This document shows positions 53,129-63,525 of a stretch of DNA of 64,000 bases, piece after piece. The DNA comes from Mesostigma viride. Taxonomy: Eukaryota; Streptophyta; Mesostigmatophyceae; Mesostigmatales; Mesostigmataceae. The stretch is from the NCBI GenBank assembly GCA_009746045.1, contig RPFO01000104.1:1117076-1181075 (forward strand), written 5' to 3'. Within the stretch, counting starts at the first letter, position 1. Each line of letters opens with the position of its first letter. Made by a program: the position numbers and the translations under genes. The notes below the pieces were generated by a model. The model saw nothing but the letters and a program-made list of their open reading frames with translations, made no database searches and was not told the origin of the DNA.

Positions 53129-53312
53129 TTAATTAATCACTTAATCAGTTCTGATGAAGACCTACAGCTAGTCATGGAGCAAGTGCTCATAATTGCTTTA
53201 CCCTTTGTTGATGCAACCATTCAACAACGATACCATCAGCCACACTTTTGAATACCCACAAATAACAGAACGGAACACCAGCTTGCCTCTATTCACCACT
53301 TCCATTAGGGCC

Positions 53313-53317
53313 TTACA
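53313..53317 (-). terminator. TGTAA polyadenylation motif of exostosin gene
   Basis: TTACA on the plus strand is TGTAA on the minus strand, 58 nt after the exostosin stop codon. TGTAA is the common green-algal signal. Confidence 0.55.
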
Positions 53318-53374
53318 CAATAATAAAGTAGCATGTGCACGCTTCTTCACCCAATCAGGCCATAGAGCTGCAAG

Positions 53375-53780
53375 TCATTCACCCAGGGGAAAGCCCTGCC
53401 GCAGACCCGGCTGCATGAGCACGCCACGCAGCAGCTGCCAGCGCATTGCCAGCTCATCCATCGCCAGGTGGAGCCCCCCCGCGTAGCCGCAGTCCTCCAT
53501 CGCGACCGCCTGCGCGATGCGGACCGCCGCCAAGCGCCGCCGCGCCACCTCCTCGCGCGGCATGGCCGCCAGGCGGTCCAGGTCCGCGGACATGGTGTCG
53601 GCATGTGTGGGGGAGGACACCCACACTACGGCGGCGCCGTAGTCCACCGCCGAGGCAAAGGGCAGCAGCCGCAAGCGGTCAGTGAGCACGGGGATGCAGC
53701 CGGAGCGCAGCGCGTCAAACAGGCGGCTGTCGGACCGGGAGTCACCGCGCGCCAGGATGCAAAAGTCTGCAGACGAGTAG
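53375..53780 (-). CDS. Exostosin-like (GT47) gene, exon 5 (last)
   Basis: Carries the most diagnostic part of the exostosin domain: YSSADFCILARGDSRSDSRLFDA, then GCIPVLTD and LRLLPF, then VDYG. In the GT47 family this C-terminal half binds the nucleotide sugar. The acceptor CAG at 53781-53783 gives a phase that fits a donor near 55846. Stop TGA at 53375-53377. About 135 residues. The region after the domain is helical and Arg/Ala-rich. Confidence 0.85.
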
Positions 53781-56700
53781 CTGCCAGGGATGGAGGAGGG
53801 TGGGGGGTTTGGTCCGAAAGGATAGGGGTGGAGGGGATGCCAGTGCCAGCAGGGGGACCAGGTGGAACAGGAGGATGGTAGATCATCGATTTGGTTGTCA
53901 GCAAGCGTGCGAAGAAAGGACGCGCGACACTGGCTGGCCAAGGCACTGCAAAACCCTGGCAGGGGACAGAAAGGACAGCACAAAAGAGGACAGGGGAAAA
54001 TTGGAAGTTTACTAATAAATATGAATGCCCCAGATTAAAAAAAAATGAGCCCTGTGCAATGCAAGGACAGTGAGCCGGTAAGGCTACCCGGTTTGGGAGG
54101 CGCCATCAAGGCACCTGAATGGTTAAACCACCCACAAAGACCTCCCTTTATTCCATAGAACCATGGGGAGGGGACAAGGATGGGGAGGGGACAAGGATGG
54201 GGAGGGGACAAGGATGGGGAGGGGACAAGGATGGGGAGGGACACGGATGGGGAGGGGACAAGGATGGGGAGGGACAAGGATGGGGAGGAAATGGGGAGGG
54301 ACAAGGATGGGGAGGGGACAAGGATGGGGAGGGACAAGGATGGGGAGGGACAAGGATGGGGAGGGGACAAGGATGGGGAGGGGACAAGGATGGGGAGGGG
54401 ACAAGGATGGGGAGGGACAAGGATGGGGAGGGGACAAGGATGGGGAGGGGACAAGGATGGCGAGGGACAAGGATGGGGAAGGGATGGGGAGGGACAAGGA
54501 TGGGGAGGGGACAAGGATGGGGAGGGGACAAGGATGGGGAGGGGACAAGGATGGGGAGGGGACAAGGATGGGGAGGGGACAAGGATGGGGAGGGGACAAG
54601 GATGGGGAGGGACAAGGATGGGGAGGGGACAAGGATGGGGAGGGGACAAGGATGGGGAGGGGACAAGGATGGGGAGGGGATGCGGAGGGGACAAGGATGG
54701 GGAGGGACAAGGATGGGGAGGGGACAAGGATGGGGAGGGGACAAGGATGGGGAGGGGACAAGGATGGGGAGGGGACAAGGATGGGGAGGGGACAAGGATC
54801 GGGAGGGGACAAGGATGGGAGGGGACAAGGATGGGGAGGGGACAAGGATGGGGAGGGACAAGGATGGGGAGGGGATGGGGAGGGACAAGGATGGGGAGGG
54901 GACAAGGATGGGGAGGGGACAAGGATGGGGAGGGGACAAGGATGGGGAGGGGACAAGGATGGGGAGGGGACAAGGATGGGGAGGGGACAAGGATGGGGAG
55001 GGGACAAGGATGGGGAGGGACAAGGATGGGGAGGGGACAAGGATGGGGAGGGGACAAGGATGGGGAGGGGACAAGGATGGGGAGGGGACAAGGATGGGGA
55101 GGGGACAAGGATGGGGAGGGGACAAGGATGGGGAGGGGACAAGGATGGGGAGGGGACAAGGATGGGGAGGGACAAGGATGGGGAGGGGACAAGGATGGGG
55201 AGGGGACAAGGATGGGGAGGGGACAAGGATGGGGAGGGACAAGGATGGGGAGGGACAAGGATGGGGAGGGGACAAGGATGGGGAGGGACAAGGATGGGGA
55301 GGGGACAAGGATGGGGAGGGGACGAGGATGGGGAGGGGACAAGGATGGGGAGGGGACAAGGATGGGGAGGAAATGGGGAGGGACAAGGATGGGGAGGGAC
55401 GAGGATGGGGAGGGACAAGGATGGGGAGGGGACAAGGATGGGGAGGGACAAGGATGGGGAGGGGACAAGGATGGGGAGGGACAAGGATGGGGAGGGGACA
55501 AGGATGGGGAGGGACAAGGATGGGGAGGGGACAAGGATGGGGAGGGGACAAGGATGGGGAGGGACAAGGATGGGGAGGGGACAAGGATGGGGAGGGGACA
55601 AGGATGGGGAGGGGACAAGGATGGGGAGGGACAAGGATGGGGAGGGGACAAGGATGGGGAGGGGACAAGGAATGGGAGGGGACAAGGATGGGGAGGGGAC
55701 AAGGATGGGGAGGGACACGGATGGGGAGGGGATGGGGAGGGACAAGGATGGGGAGGGACAAGTGCTGGGGGGGAAAAGAAGATTGGGGGGGGGGAGGCAC
55801 AAGAAATGGGGAGAAAGGCAATGACAGCGCGAGCACGTACACGGACGTGAGCAGCTCTGTGCGGGCTGCGTTGGTGCGTCGTGCGCGGCACCACGCGCGC
55901 AGGAACGAATCGTTGCGGCGCGAGAGGGAGGCAGAGATGGCCCGGCGCTCGTCGTTCATCACGCCCCCCACAAACGCAAACACAAAGGGCCGGGGGGGGC
56001 CGCCAAGGGACACCCCATGCCCCTCCTGCCCACCGCCCCGCGCCTGCAGCCCTTGCCGGCCTCTCTCCCCCTCCCCCTCCCCCCCATGGCTTGGCCGTCG
56101 ATACCCCTCATGGCCCAGGACACGCAGCCCCCGCCTCCTCCCCCTTGTGCTGTCATCTGTCACCCCATCGCCTCCCTCCTCGGTGGCCCCTTCACCCGCC
56201 CCGCTGCCGTAGTTGCCGCTGTCATCGTCACCATCAAAGCTGTTGGCACCCTGGCCAACACCCTGGTCCTCATCCTCCCTGTTCCCCTTGACATGGCTGG
56301 CCCGGCCCTCCCCAGGCAATGCCTTAAGGAACCCCCCCCCGCCCCCCAGGTCCACCACCCCGCCCACCGTGACGGGTTGCGGCACGATGATCTGGCGCAC
56401 GGCGAGCCACCAGGGCCCCATGCGCAGCTCGCCTGCGGCCAGGTTGGTGACCTCTGGCAGCAGGAACATGGCGTTGACGCGCGTCAGCAACTGGCGCATG
56501 GGCAGGCCAAACGCAGTGAACTCAGTCCAGTGCCTGCCACGGGGTGCAATGCGGGTGGCGCAGAGGATGGGCCGAGAGGGAGAAGCAGGCGTGTGGGTGG
56601 GCATTGGGCGCGACGAAGTTGAGTGAGCAGGTGGTGAGCAGCACAGAGGGGCAGGTAATGGGTGGTTGCGTGGTGGGCACACACAGGGCACGGTCTCTGC

Positions 56701-59700
56701 CCACCTGAGCAAGAAGCCAGGGGCATGGCAGGGTGAGCACCATCTTGTTCTGCATTGACTGACTTGGAAGCTTAGAACACGACCAACAGCATGATCTAGC
56801 ACTACTCAGCCCGGCAAACGGATCTCTCTGAGGCGGCAGATGGTAGATGGCAAAGAATGGCACCACGCCATGCTGATCAACGCGGCCACTATGCTAATCC
56901 ACACATCCCCATGCAAAGGCTATAACTCAGCCACCAGACGCACGGCCGCATACACCACCTGCTGCATGCCTCCACCACCTGCTGCATGCCTCACTGCCAC
57001 CACGCCGCATGCCACCATCCACTGATGCCACCACGCGCAGGTCATGCCACCACGTGGGTCACGTCAAAGGGCCCCCACCTGTGGCTGTAGAAGAAGAAGT
57101 CAGCCCCCTGGAAGCGGCGCCAGGGGGGGAAGGTGTCGGCCAGACCCTCCACCAGCGCCTGGAAGAAGCGGCCGCGCACACGCCGCCCCCCCAGCTGCTG
57201 GCGCGGGCGGCAGGAGGCGTAAAAGGGTACGAAGAAGAGGTCGGCCTCGCTGGCGTCTGCCACCAGCGTGCCCGTCACGTTGCGCGCCAGGTGGAGGTGG
57301 AAGTCTCGCTCGCCGCACTGCTTGCCAGGCACCGCCTCCACGCCCCACTCCAGCGCCGATTCGACAATGAAGATGCGGGGGGGGCTGCCGGGGGGGAGGG
57401 CGGGGGGTAGGACAGCGAGGGGGAACCGCGCGTGGCCGTAAACGAGAAAGGTTGGCACATGGCATCATGCCAGCATGCAGAGGATAGTGAAGAGTCCGCG
57501 ACGGGCCGCTTTGACGGCTGTGCGATGGGAAGGGCGAGGAATCCTTGTGGGTGCACGGAACGGGTAAGGCCTCCAGAACATGCATGGCTGCATGACCATG
57601 CGCTACCAGGTACTGTGGTGATGCCTTATCTACTTTGGGGGCAGCACATTAGGCTGGGCTTGGAGCAAACATTGGTGCACTTTGACCTCACGGGAGGGGC
57701 GGCAGGCCAGGGCATGCCTCAGCCACCACAGTACCCAGTACGTTCGTGCCGGATGTCAGGTGCTTGGCAGGCGTGCGATTGTAGTACAACAAGTACCAGC
57801 GCAGACACATGGCCACAGGCCCGTGCTGAGGGCAAGCATCGCACAGGTCCCCCCCATCTTGGGTGGCAGGCAGGCGGGCGAGCCGGGGGACAGGCATTCC
57901 GCACACAAACTGCCCCCAAAGGCTGCTTTATCTAAGTCAAGCAGCAAAGTACTTCTGACCACAGGAACTATCCAAACACAGGAGGGAAGAGGAAGGGTGC
58001 ATGCAATCAGAGGGATGCACTGCCAGCATATGTTGTTTGCTTGCACACGTGCATGCCTGTGGCATGCCCGGTACTGCCATGTGCCGTCACTTCATTGGAA
58101 ACAAAATGGCAACTTGGCCTTTAAACACAGCTCTCTTTCACTCACAGGCGAAGCAACATACTATTTCGTAAGCATGGTGTGTCGCGCAACCACACGACGA
58201 TGTGCCCGCATGCTGATTCAGTGAGTGTAGACCAGGGTTGGGCGTAAAGGGGGTCAGGGAGTTGACGTAACATAAACACGTAAAATGGAAAAAAGGGTGA
58301 CGTAAAACGTAAAATCGACGTTTAGGTTTACGTGCGTAACGTAAAGACGTAACGTAACGTAAAAACGCAAAACCGCACAAAAGCTCATGATTTTCCACCA
58401 TTTCCATGGCCAACTAGACTCTGCTGTCCATGCACCACCTGGCGCCGCGCCGACGCGGCGCCATTAGGCCTAGAAGAGCTCACTAGAGCCCCGAGACCAG
58501 CCTATGGATCCACTATTAATAACCCTGTCGGACCACCTGCGCAGGAAAAAACTCAACTCAACTCAACTAGAGCCCCTTCACTTGCAACCATCTGCCGACA
58601 TTCCCACACGGGTTTACGTTACGTCAAATTTACGTTGCGTATTTACGCGTAAAATGACGTAGAAAGGCAACGTAAAGGACAAGGCATTACATGCCCATGT
58701 TCGCCATGTAAAGCGTAACGTAAAACACACGTAACTACGTCAACGTAATTACATTCACGTAACGTAAACCCTTTTACGCCCAACGCTGGTGTAGACACGG
58801 ACTCCCAATGGACATGAGCCTGGAACGTGCCAGCCATACTACCTGCTAGACCTCTAGCCTGCCATTACCAAATAGGCATCCTATGCACTCACGAGCACGG
58901 TATGCGCAAGATGATGCTCTCCACGTGCACAGGCTAAACGCCCTGCAAGCACCCAGGGACCAGCAGCGCACCTGGCTGGGGGCACCCACGACGTGTCCCA
59001 CTCCCCATCGTCCGCCCCTGCCTGCTCGCTGAGCAAACGGCGACGCGTTGCGCCCGCACTTGGCCTGCTGCTGTCGCCGCCACGCCCCTCGCCCTGCGCT
59101 GATGGCGGTGGCATACCCGTGACAGGCATGACATCCTCAGCTCCCTGATGCAACAACAGCTCATCTTTGCTGCTGCTGCTGGCTGCGTCCCTGGTTGCCA
59201 GGTGACGGTGCACCCCCGCCTGCCAGGGTGCCCTGGGCACGCCTGGCCACGCCCCACCCAGTGAGGGCCCGGCATGGCCGGATGAGAGGGTTGTGCTGGC
59301 AGGCCTCCGCCCGCCTGCTCGGGAGATGAGGGCACCCACGTAGCCGTAGGCATTGCGGCTGCTGCCGCCGGCACGCTGGGGAGGAGGTACGCAGTATGGC
59401 AAGGAGGCCAAGGGGTGGCGAGGCCAAGGGGTGGGGAGGCCAACAACGAACATGTGTGACGATGTGAGGGTTGGGTGGCAGCAGGCGGCCACATACACAT
59501 GCGTGCGCAGGCCCACGCCATGTCGGGCGTACGGCGAGCCACCGGCGCTTCCTGGCATGCCGTGGCTCATGGATGAGCACAGCCATGGCCAACTCCCATG
59601 TACTCAATACCAAGGAGACGACCAGCGCAATCATCCAGTGGGCGTGACCTGCTATTACCTGACTCGGGGACTCAATGGGGAAACAATGCAACCCTTGCCA

Positions 59701-60247
59701 GCGGTTACAGCAAGGGCAAGGCTACCTCAGCAACAGTCACACCCACAGATACAGGATGAGAGGCATAGCTACGCAGTGGGCTAAGGGCATGCACAGGTGG
59801 CGGGACAGTAGCCCCAGGCAGTGCGCAGCCAAGTCAGAGAGTGCCTACCTGTGGCATGCACGGCAGCATGGGCGGCATGCGCAGCAGGTCGTACTCCTCC
59901 CCCCGCCCCGCGTCCTCACACGGCTGCACCGCATGGTCCATCACCCACGCGTACACGTCGCTGCGACAGATGCGGTCCACCACCTCCTCGCGGTTGGACC
60001 ACACAAGCACGCCGCAGGACACAAGGGTGACCAGCGCCAGCACAAGGTGCAGGCGGTCGCGGTTCGGGCCACCAGCCGAGGGGCTGAAAAAGGCACAGCC
60101 GCTGGCGCAGGGATGATAGGGGGTGCCGTCGCGGGTGCCAAAACATTGCGGTTGCTCAGGTGGGCAGGCAGCGCATGGAGCGAGAGGATGGGCGGGCAAG
60201 CCGGTAGCTTCAGATGTAGGCGGTAAAAGGCCAGTCCCGTGTGACAT
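53375..60247 (-). CDS. Exostosin-like glycosyltransferase (GT47), five-exon gene model (span)
   Basis: Model: exons 60247-59849, 59375-58972, 57384-57063, about 56520-55847, 53780-53375; all joins keep frame and give about 734 residues. Exon 1 has an uncleaved-anchor-like hydrophobic segment (LHLVLALVTLVSCGVLVW), so a type II Golgi membrane protein is likely. Exons 3-5 carry the split exostosin domain. GT47 enzymes add sugars to cell-wall or matrix glycans. Intron 2 holds a hAT MITE and intron 4 a minisatellite. A TGTAA motif follows the stop. The start could lie upstream in another exon, and the exon 3/4 junction has an alternative in the same frame (donor CAG at about 57073, acceptor at 56534). 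Confidence 0.75.
54163..55763. repeat. 17/18-bp G-rich minisatellite (about 90 copies) in the last intron
   Basis: Units read GGACAAGGATGGGGAGGG (18 bp), with frequent 17-bp units lacking one G, and a few shorter units. The purine-rich strand is plus, so the intron RNA is C/T-rich. Very long ORFs in all frames (for example 54119-56212) result from the repeat being free of stops. Confidence 0.97.
55847..56520 (-). CDS. Exostosin-like (GT47) gene, exon 4
   Basis: Begins FTAFGLPMRQLL, continues through FLLPEVTN and RQIIVPQPVTV (the conserved VxPxPV-type strand), and ends with RPFVFAFVGG, equivalent to the RPxLxFFAG motif of exostosins, and a helix up to the donor. Between these lies a roughly 115-residue Gly/Asp/Glu-rich insertion that may be a disordered loop or an unrecognised intron. 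674 nt, phase 0 in and phase 2 out. The 3' donor chosen (GTCC at 55846) is non-canonical at position 3 but keeps frame with exon 5. Confidence 0.7.
57063..57384 (-). CDS. Exostosin-like (GT47) gene, exon 3
   Basis: N-terminal half of the exostosin domain: PRIFIVESALEWG, then RDFHLHLARNVTGTLVADASEADLFFVPFYAS, then FQGADFFFYSHRWGPFD. The EADLFFVPFY and WGPF motifs are hallmarks of the family. The acceptor GGCAG at 57385-57387 matches the phase of exon 2. Donor GT at 57061-57062 is phase 0; an alternative donor 10 nt upstream would remove WGPF. Confidence 0.82.
58233..58788. mobile_element. hAT-type MITE in intron 2 of the exostosin gene
   Basis: Perfect 8-bp duplication GTGTAGAC (58225-58232 and 58789-58796). 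Ends are CAGGGTTGGGCGTAAA and the complement of CAGCGTTGGGCGTAAA. CAGGGTTGGGC is a typical hAT terminus. Both subterminal regions are packed with ACGTAA/TTACGT motifs, as expected for transposase binding. No ORF. 556 bp. Confidence 0.92.
58972..59375 (-). CDS. Exostosin-like (GT47) gene, exon 2
   Basis: 404 nt with CAG|GT donor (GT at 58970-58971) and CAG acceptor ending at 59376. Phase 0 in and phase 2 out. Encodes a Ser/Gly/Pro-rich, probably unstructured stem region between the membrane anchor and the catalytic domain, with a Ser repeat coded by TGC triplets (59155-59180). Confidence 0.65.
59849..60247 (-). CDS. Exostosin-like (GT47) gene, exon 1 with membrane anchor
   Basis: The first in-frame ATG is 60247. 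A Cys-rich N-terminal part (CAACPPEQPQC, CASGC) is followed by a 19-residue hydrophobic segment and the stem start (REEVVDRICRSDVYAWVMDH). Ends CAG|GTAGGC, a canonical donor with GT at 59847-59848. A cytosolic tail of about 66 residues is long for a Golgi transferase, so the true start may be different. Confidence 0.6.
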
Positions 60248-60612
60248 GTGACAGCACTCATCTGCGATTGAAATCAATACTATTCCATGCCTACGGGGCA
60301 GTACCAGCACACCTGGCGATCAAACAAACGTGGCCGCTACAGCTGGGAAAGAAAAGGGCGGCCTGTACGTCGTTGCTGCCACAAGCCCTTGCGGCACACC
60401 ATGTCAGACACCACGGGTGGCAACGGCGCGCGGCGCCAGGCTGCTGAGCCACGGTTACATTGTTGCTTGCGCACACGAAGGCCACCTAAGGCACACATAA
60501 GCAGTTGTGCCGCACTGGATCCGCGTGCAGCGTACGGTGTCCAGGTGGCAGCGCGAGGGAAGAGCCAACGCAGGCACGCACGATACTATATAGGCCCCCC
60601 ACCTTCATCCCC

Positions 60613-60643
<31 letters not shown>

Positions 60644-62198
60644 CAGTAGTCCACCACGGCTAATGCTGTGACCATGGCCATAGCCGATTGCGGCTCTGTT
60701 ATGATCATGGCAATAGTCCACCATGGCCACCGTTACGCCATGATCGTGAAATCGCTTGGCCAGGACAGCCCGTTATCTAGGGTTGCATGGCAGCGGGGAA
60801 GTGTAGGTCCTGAGGGTGTCACACCCTCACATCAGTCAAGCCCATGCCGTGGGAAGGATACGTCCGATTGACACCTTCACATTTTCCTCACGGGGAAAAC
60901 GATTCTGTGATTCATTAAAATACTGTATGTACGTTTAAGCATGGTGTAGACAGTGTTTACCTACAGCAACTGATATAAGTCGACGAATTCTTTATAAGGA
61001 ACCCTATCCGACCCGCTGGCATACCGGCGTGTGCCACGCACCATTGCCGGGTGTAACGCACGATGTGCATTGTGATGCAAGCAGGTATCACCGTATACCT
61101 TGCCTTCTGGCAGCATGTAGGCAGCCGGCATCTTGGCGTGGCGAACGTACCTGCTGGTGTCCACCTGGGGGCGGGATGTATTTACTCGACGGTTTCCGCC
61201 CATTTTTGCCACAGCTTGCAAAGGGCGCAGTTTCGAGTGCTTTCGTTTCTCAGTCAACTTCTCGGCGCTTGGATTGGCAGGGTGTCCAGCCTCCCAAGGC
61301 TGTGCGATTCCTCGCGTCCGGATGGCGACATCGAATGTTCGTGGCATGTTTTCTCGCGGCCATTGCATAGGTTATGGCAGTGCGGCATATTTTGAACGTA
61401 AATATGTGGAATTACATAGTTGCACGAGCTGTGTAATTGGTTGCCGAATAGGTGTCATACCAGCTGAACTCCTTACTGGGAGCTCCCATCACGCTCCGCC
61501 AAGCCCGGGAGTCGTGAGTGCAGGAGAGCCCATTATCACCGAATGACGCGGGGAACGGCAACGGGTGAATGTTTGGAGCAATTCATTCCACACAACTGCC
61601 GTGCAGTGCCTTTTTTAAAAAATGCAGTGCCTGTTCGAGGCCGCCTCGTGGTCACAGAGATCCTCGTTCGTGGGTTTTCAAAGTACAAACAGGAATTCAA
61701 ACCAGGATACACACGGCCATTTAAAATTAATGAACGAGATGCAGTTCCTGGAAAGTATGACCACCGGCCTAGTTTGTTTGCGCCCACGTAAGTTATGGCA
61801 CGCTCCGCCATGAAAATCGTGGGTCTTGACGGTCGTGAGTGAATTACCTAATCGCTGCAGCTGAGCTGTCGCCTGTGACCGTGACAGGGACGGAACTCGA
61901 AGCCAGTCTGGCCAGTGAAAGACCAACGGACAAGTAAGCACCGCATTGCCGGCCAATACGTACATATTGCAAGCATATTGCATTATTTTTAAGAGCTTTT
62001 TACAGATCTTTAATAAAATAATAAATTTTCAGTACTTATTATCCAATAACCTGGTACCACGTTCTACTGGCGCGCGCCACGCCGTTACATTTGTTCGATG
62101 CCGCTAGCGGCCGTCACCTCGGGCTTGTTGCACTTACGCACTTCGAGCTCAAATTACCGGGACGTGCGTAGCCGCTTGGGGAAGCCGCGCCCGCAGCT
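60248..62198. promoter_or_regulatory. Intergenic region between head-to-head genes
   Basis: About 1.95 kb separates the ATGs of the exostosin gene (minus) and the downstream gene (plus), so both promoters probably lie here. It holds a C-run followed by (CA)n at 60609-60645 and no convincing ORF. I cannot point to a TATA box with confidence. Confidence 0.35.
60609..60645. repeat. C homopolymer and CA dinucleotide repeat
   Basis: C-run of about 20 followed by ACACAC repeats, within the putative bidirectional promoter region. Confidence 0.9.
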
Positions 62199-62459
62199 AT
62201 GGAGGCCAGCACTTGTTTTGCTTCATGTGCGGCGGCTCTTTCCACCAGGGGAAGCATTGAAATCGCCTCATTAAGTGGGATCAGACAATGCCAAAGAGTA
62301 TCTTGTAGGGGAAATGGTGTTGGTTTGGCTTCAGCGCCTCGCTTCAGCAATTGGGCGAAATTTAGGCCAGAGAAGCGACTATCGAGGAAAAATATTTCAA
62401 TCTCGGCGTCAGCTAGCTTAAATGACGGAAGAGTGGACCCGGTGAAATGGGCGGAGAGG
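62199..62459 (+). CDS. Putative plastid-targeted protein, exon 1
   Basis: ATG 62199 in a good context (GCTATGG). The first 70 residues are rich in Ser, Ala and Arg and almost free of acidic residues, as in chloroplast transit peptides; SISASASLND looks like a processing zone, then VDPVKWAER. The exon ends at a canonical donor GTGAGT (62460-62465) in phase 0. I do not recognise the mature protein. The gene is cut by the window edge. Confidence 0.5.
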
Positions 62460-62911
62460 GTGAGTTATAATCTTCTTTCACTAAATTCAACATGTTATCT
62501 GCAACTAGGGATTTTTTACCGCATTCGCAGGGGCACTCGTCGTCTTAGCTAACAAAACTCTGCCGAGTAAGTGGAGGCAGGAGCATAGTTTCAGCAGCGT
62601 ATCTTATTCAAGTTTCTGAAATGCGAAATTTTTCTTAGCATTTCCACTGTTCATAGCACTACCAGCGTAGGAAGTGCAATTGTCGGCTGTCGCGGTGCAC
62701 GGTAGTGAGGCAGGTTGGGGTAAGGGGTCGCATGGAGATTAATGCCCGGCACGCTCGTGTTGACTGGAGCTCCTGCTGCGTATTCATATGTATAATTTTG
62801 CGTGAAACGACCTAGTTACAAGCAGCTATCCTTAGCATCTGATGCCGTTTTCCATTCCTGCTGCCTTTACGGTCGTGTCCCTCCTTGGTCTGCCACATCT
62901 GCCTGCGTCAG

Positions 62912-62959
62912 GCGCCGTATGGGGACCCTACTGCCCGAAGGTCGGACTTGGATGGCAGG
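62912..62959 (+). CDS. Putative plastid-targeted protein, exon 2 (48-nt exon)
   Basis: Preceded by a long pyrimidine-rich tract and CAG (62909-62911), followed by GTGAGT (62960-62965). It is exactly 16 codons and phase 0 on both sides, continuing exon 1 as APYGDPTARRSDLDGR. No further exon is clear before the CGCCT repeat. Confidence 0.4.
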
Positions 62960-63525
62960 GTGAGTGTGAGGATGTCATCTCTAAAACCACAATTGCTACT
63001 GGCATAGTGGACCGAAAAAATGTTGGCGTCAGGCAGGCAGGCAAGCAGGCAGGCACGCGGGCATTCAGCTGGAATTGCACACCTTGATGAAGCTATGCAC
63101 CCCCTCCCTTCCTCCCTCCCTCCTGTTCCTTGCTGCACCTCCCTGTTGTTAACTGTACTTCGCCACTCCCTCGTGTCCCCTGTTCCCCTCGCCCTCATCC
63201 CCATTGCTTGCGGCCGCACCCTGCCATCTGCGCTCTGCATCTACGTGCCTTGCCCCTACTTGCTTTGGCTGCGGGCTCCCGCCCTCGCCTGCTTGTGCCC
63301 TGCCTGCTATAGCTGTGCCAGGCGGCCACTTTGTCGATTGTGCCTTCTAGTGGTAAGACCACACGCGGCACTCATTCATTGTCAAGCAATCTCCCCCACG
63401 GTACCACCCCTGCCAGGTAACGTTGATTCGGTGTGCCTGGCGAACCCGAGCCTTCCTCTTCCCTCGCCTCGCCTTGCCTCGGCTCCGTTCGTCTCATCTT
63501 GTCACCCCAAGCCGTCAGCTCATCT

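Noticed and set aside
54119-56802. Very long ORFs (550-880 codons) on both strands
   Set aside because: They are translations of the 17/18-bp minisatellite, open in all frames; only the exostosin exon part (55847-56520, minus) is real.
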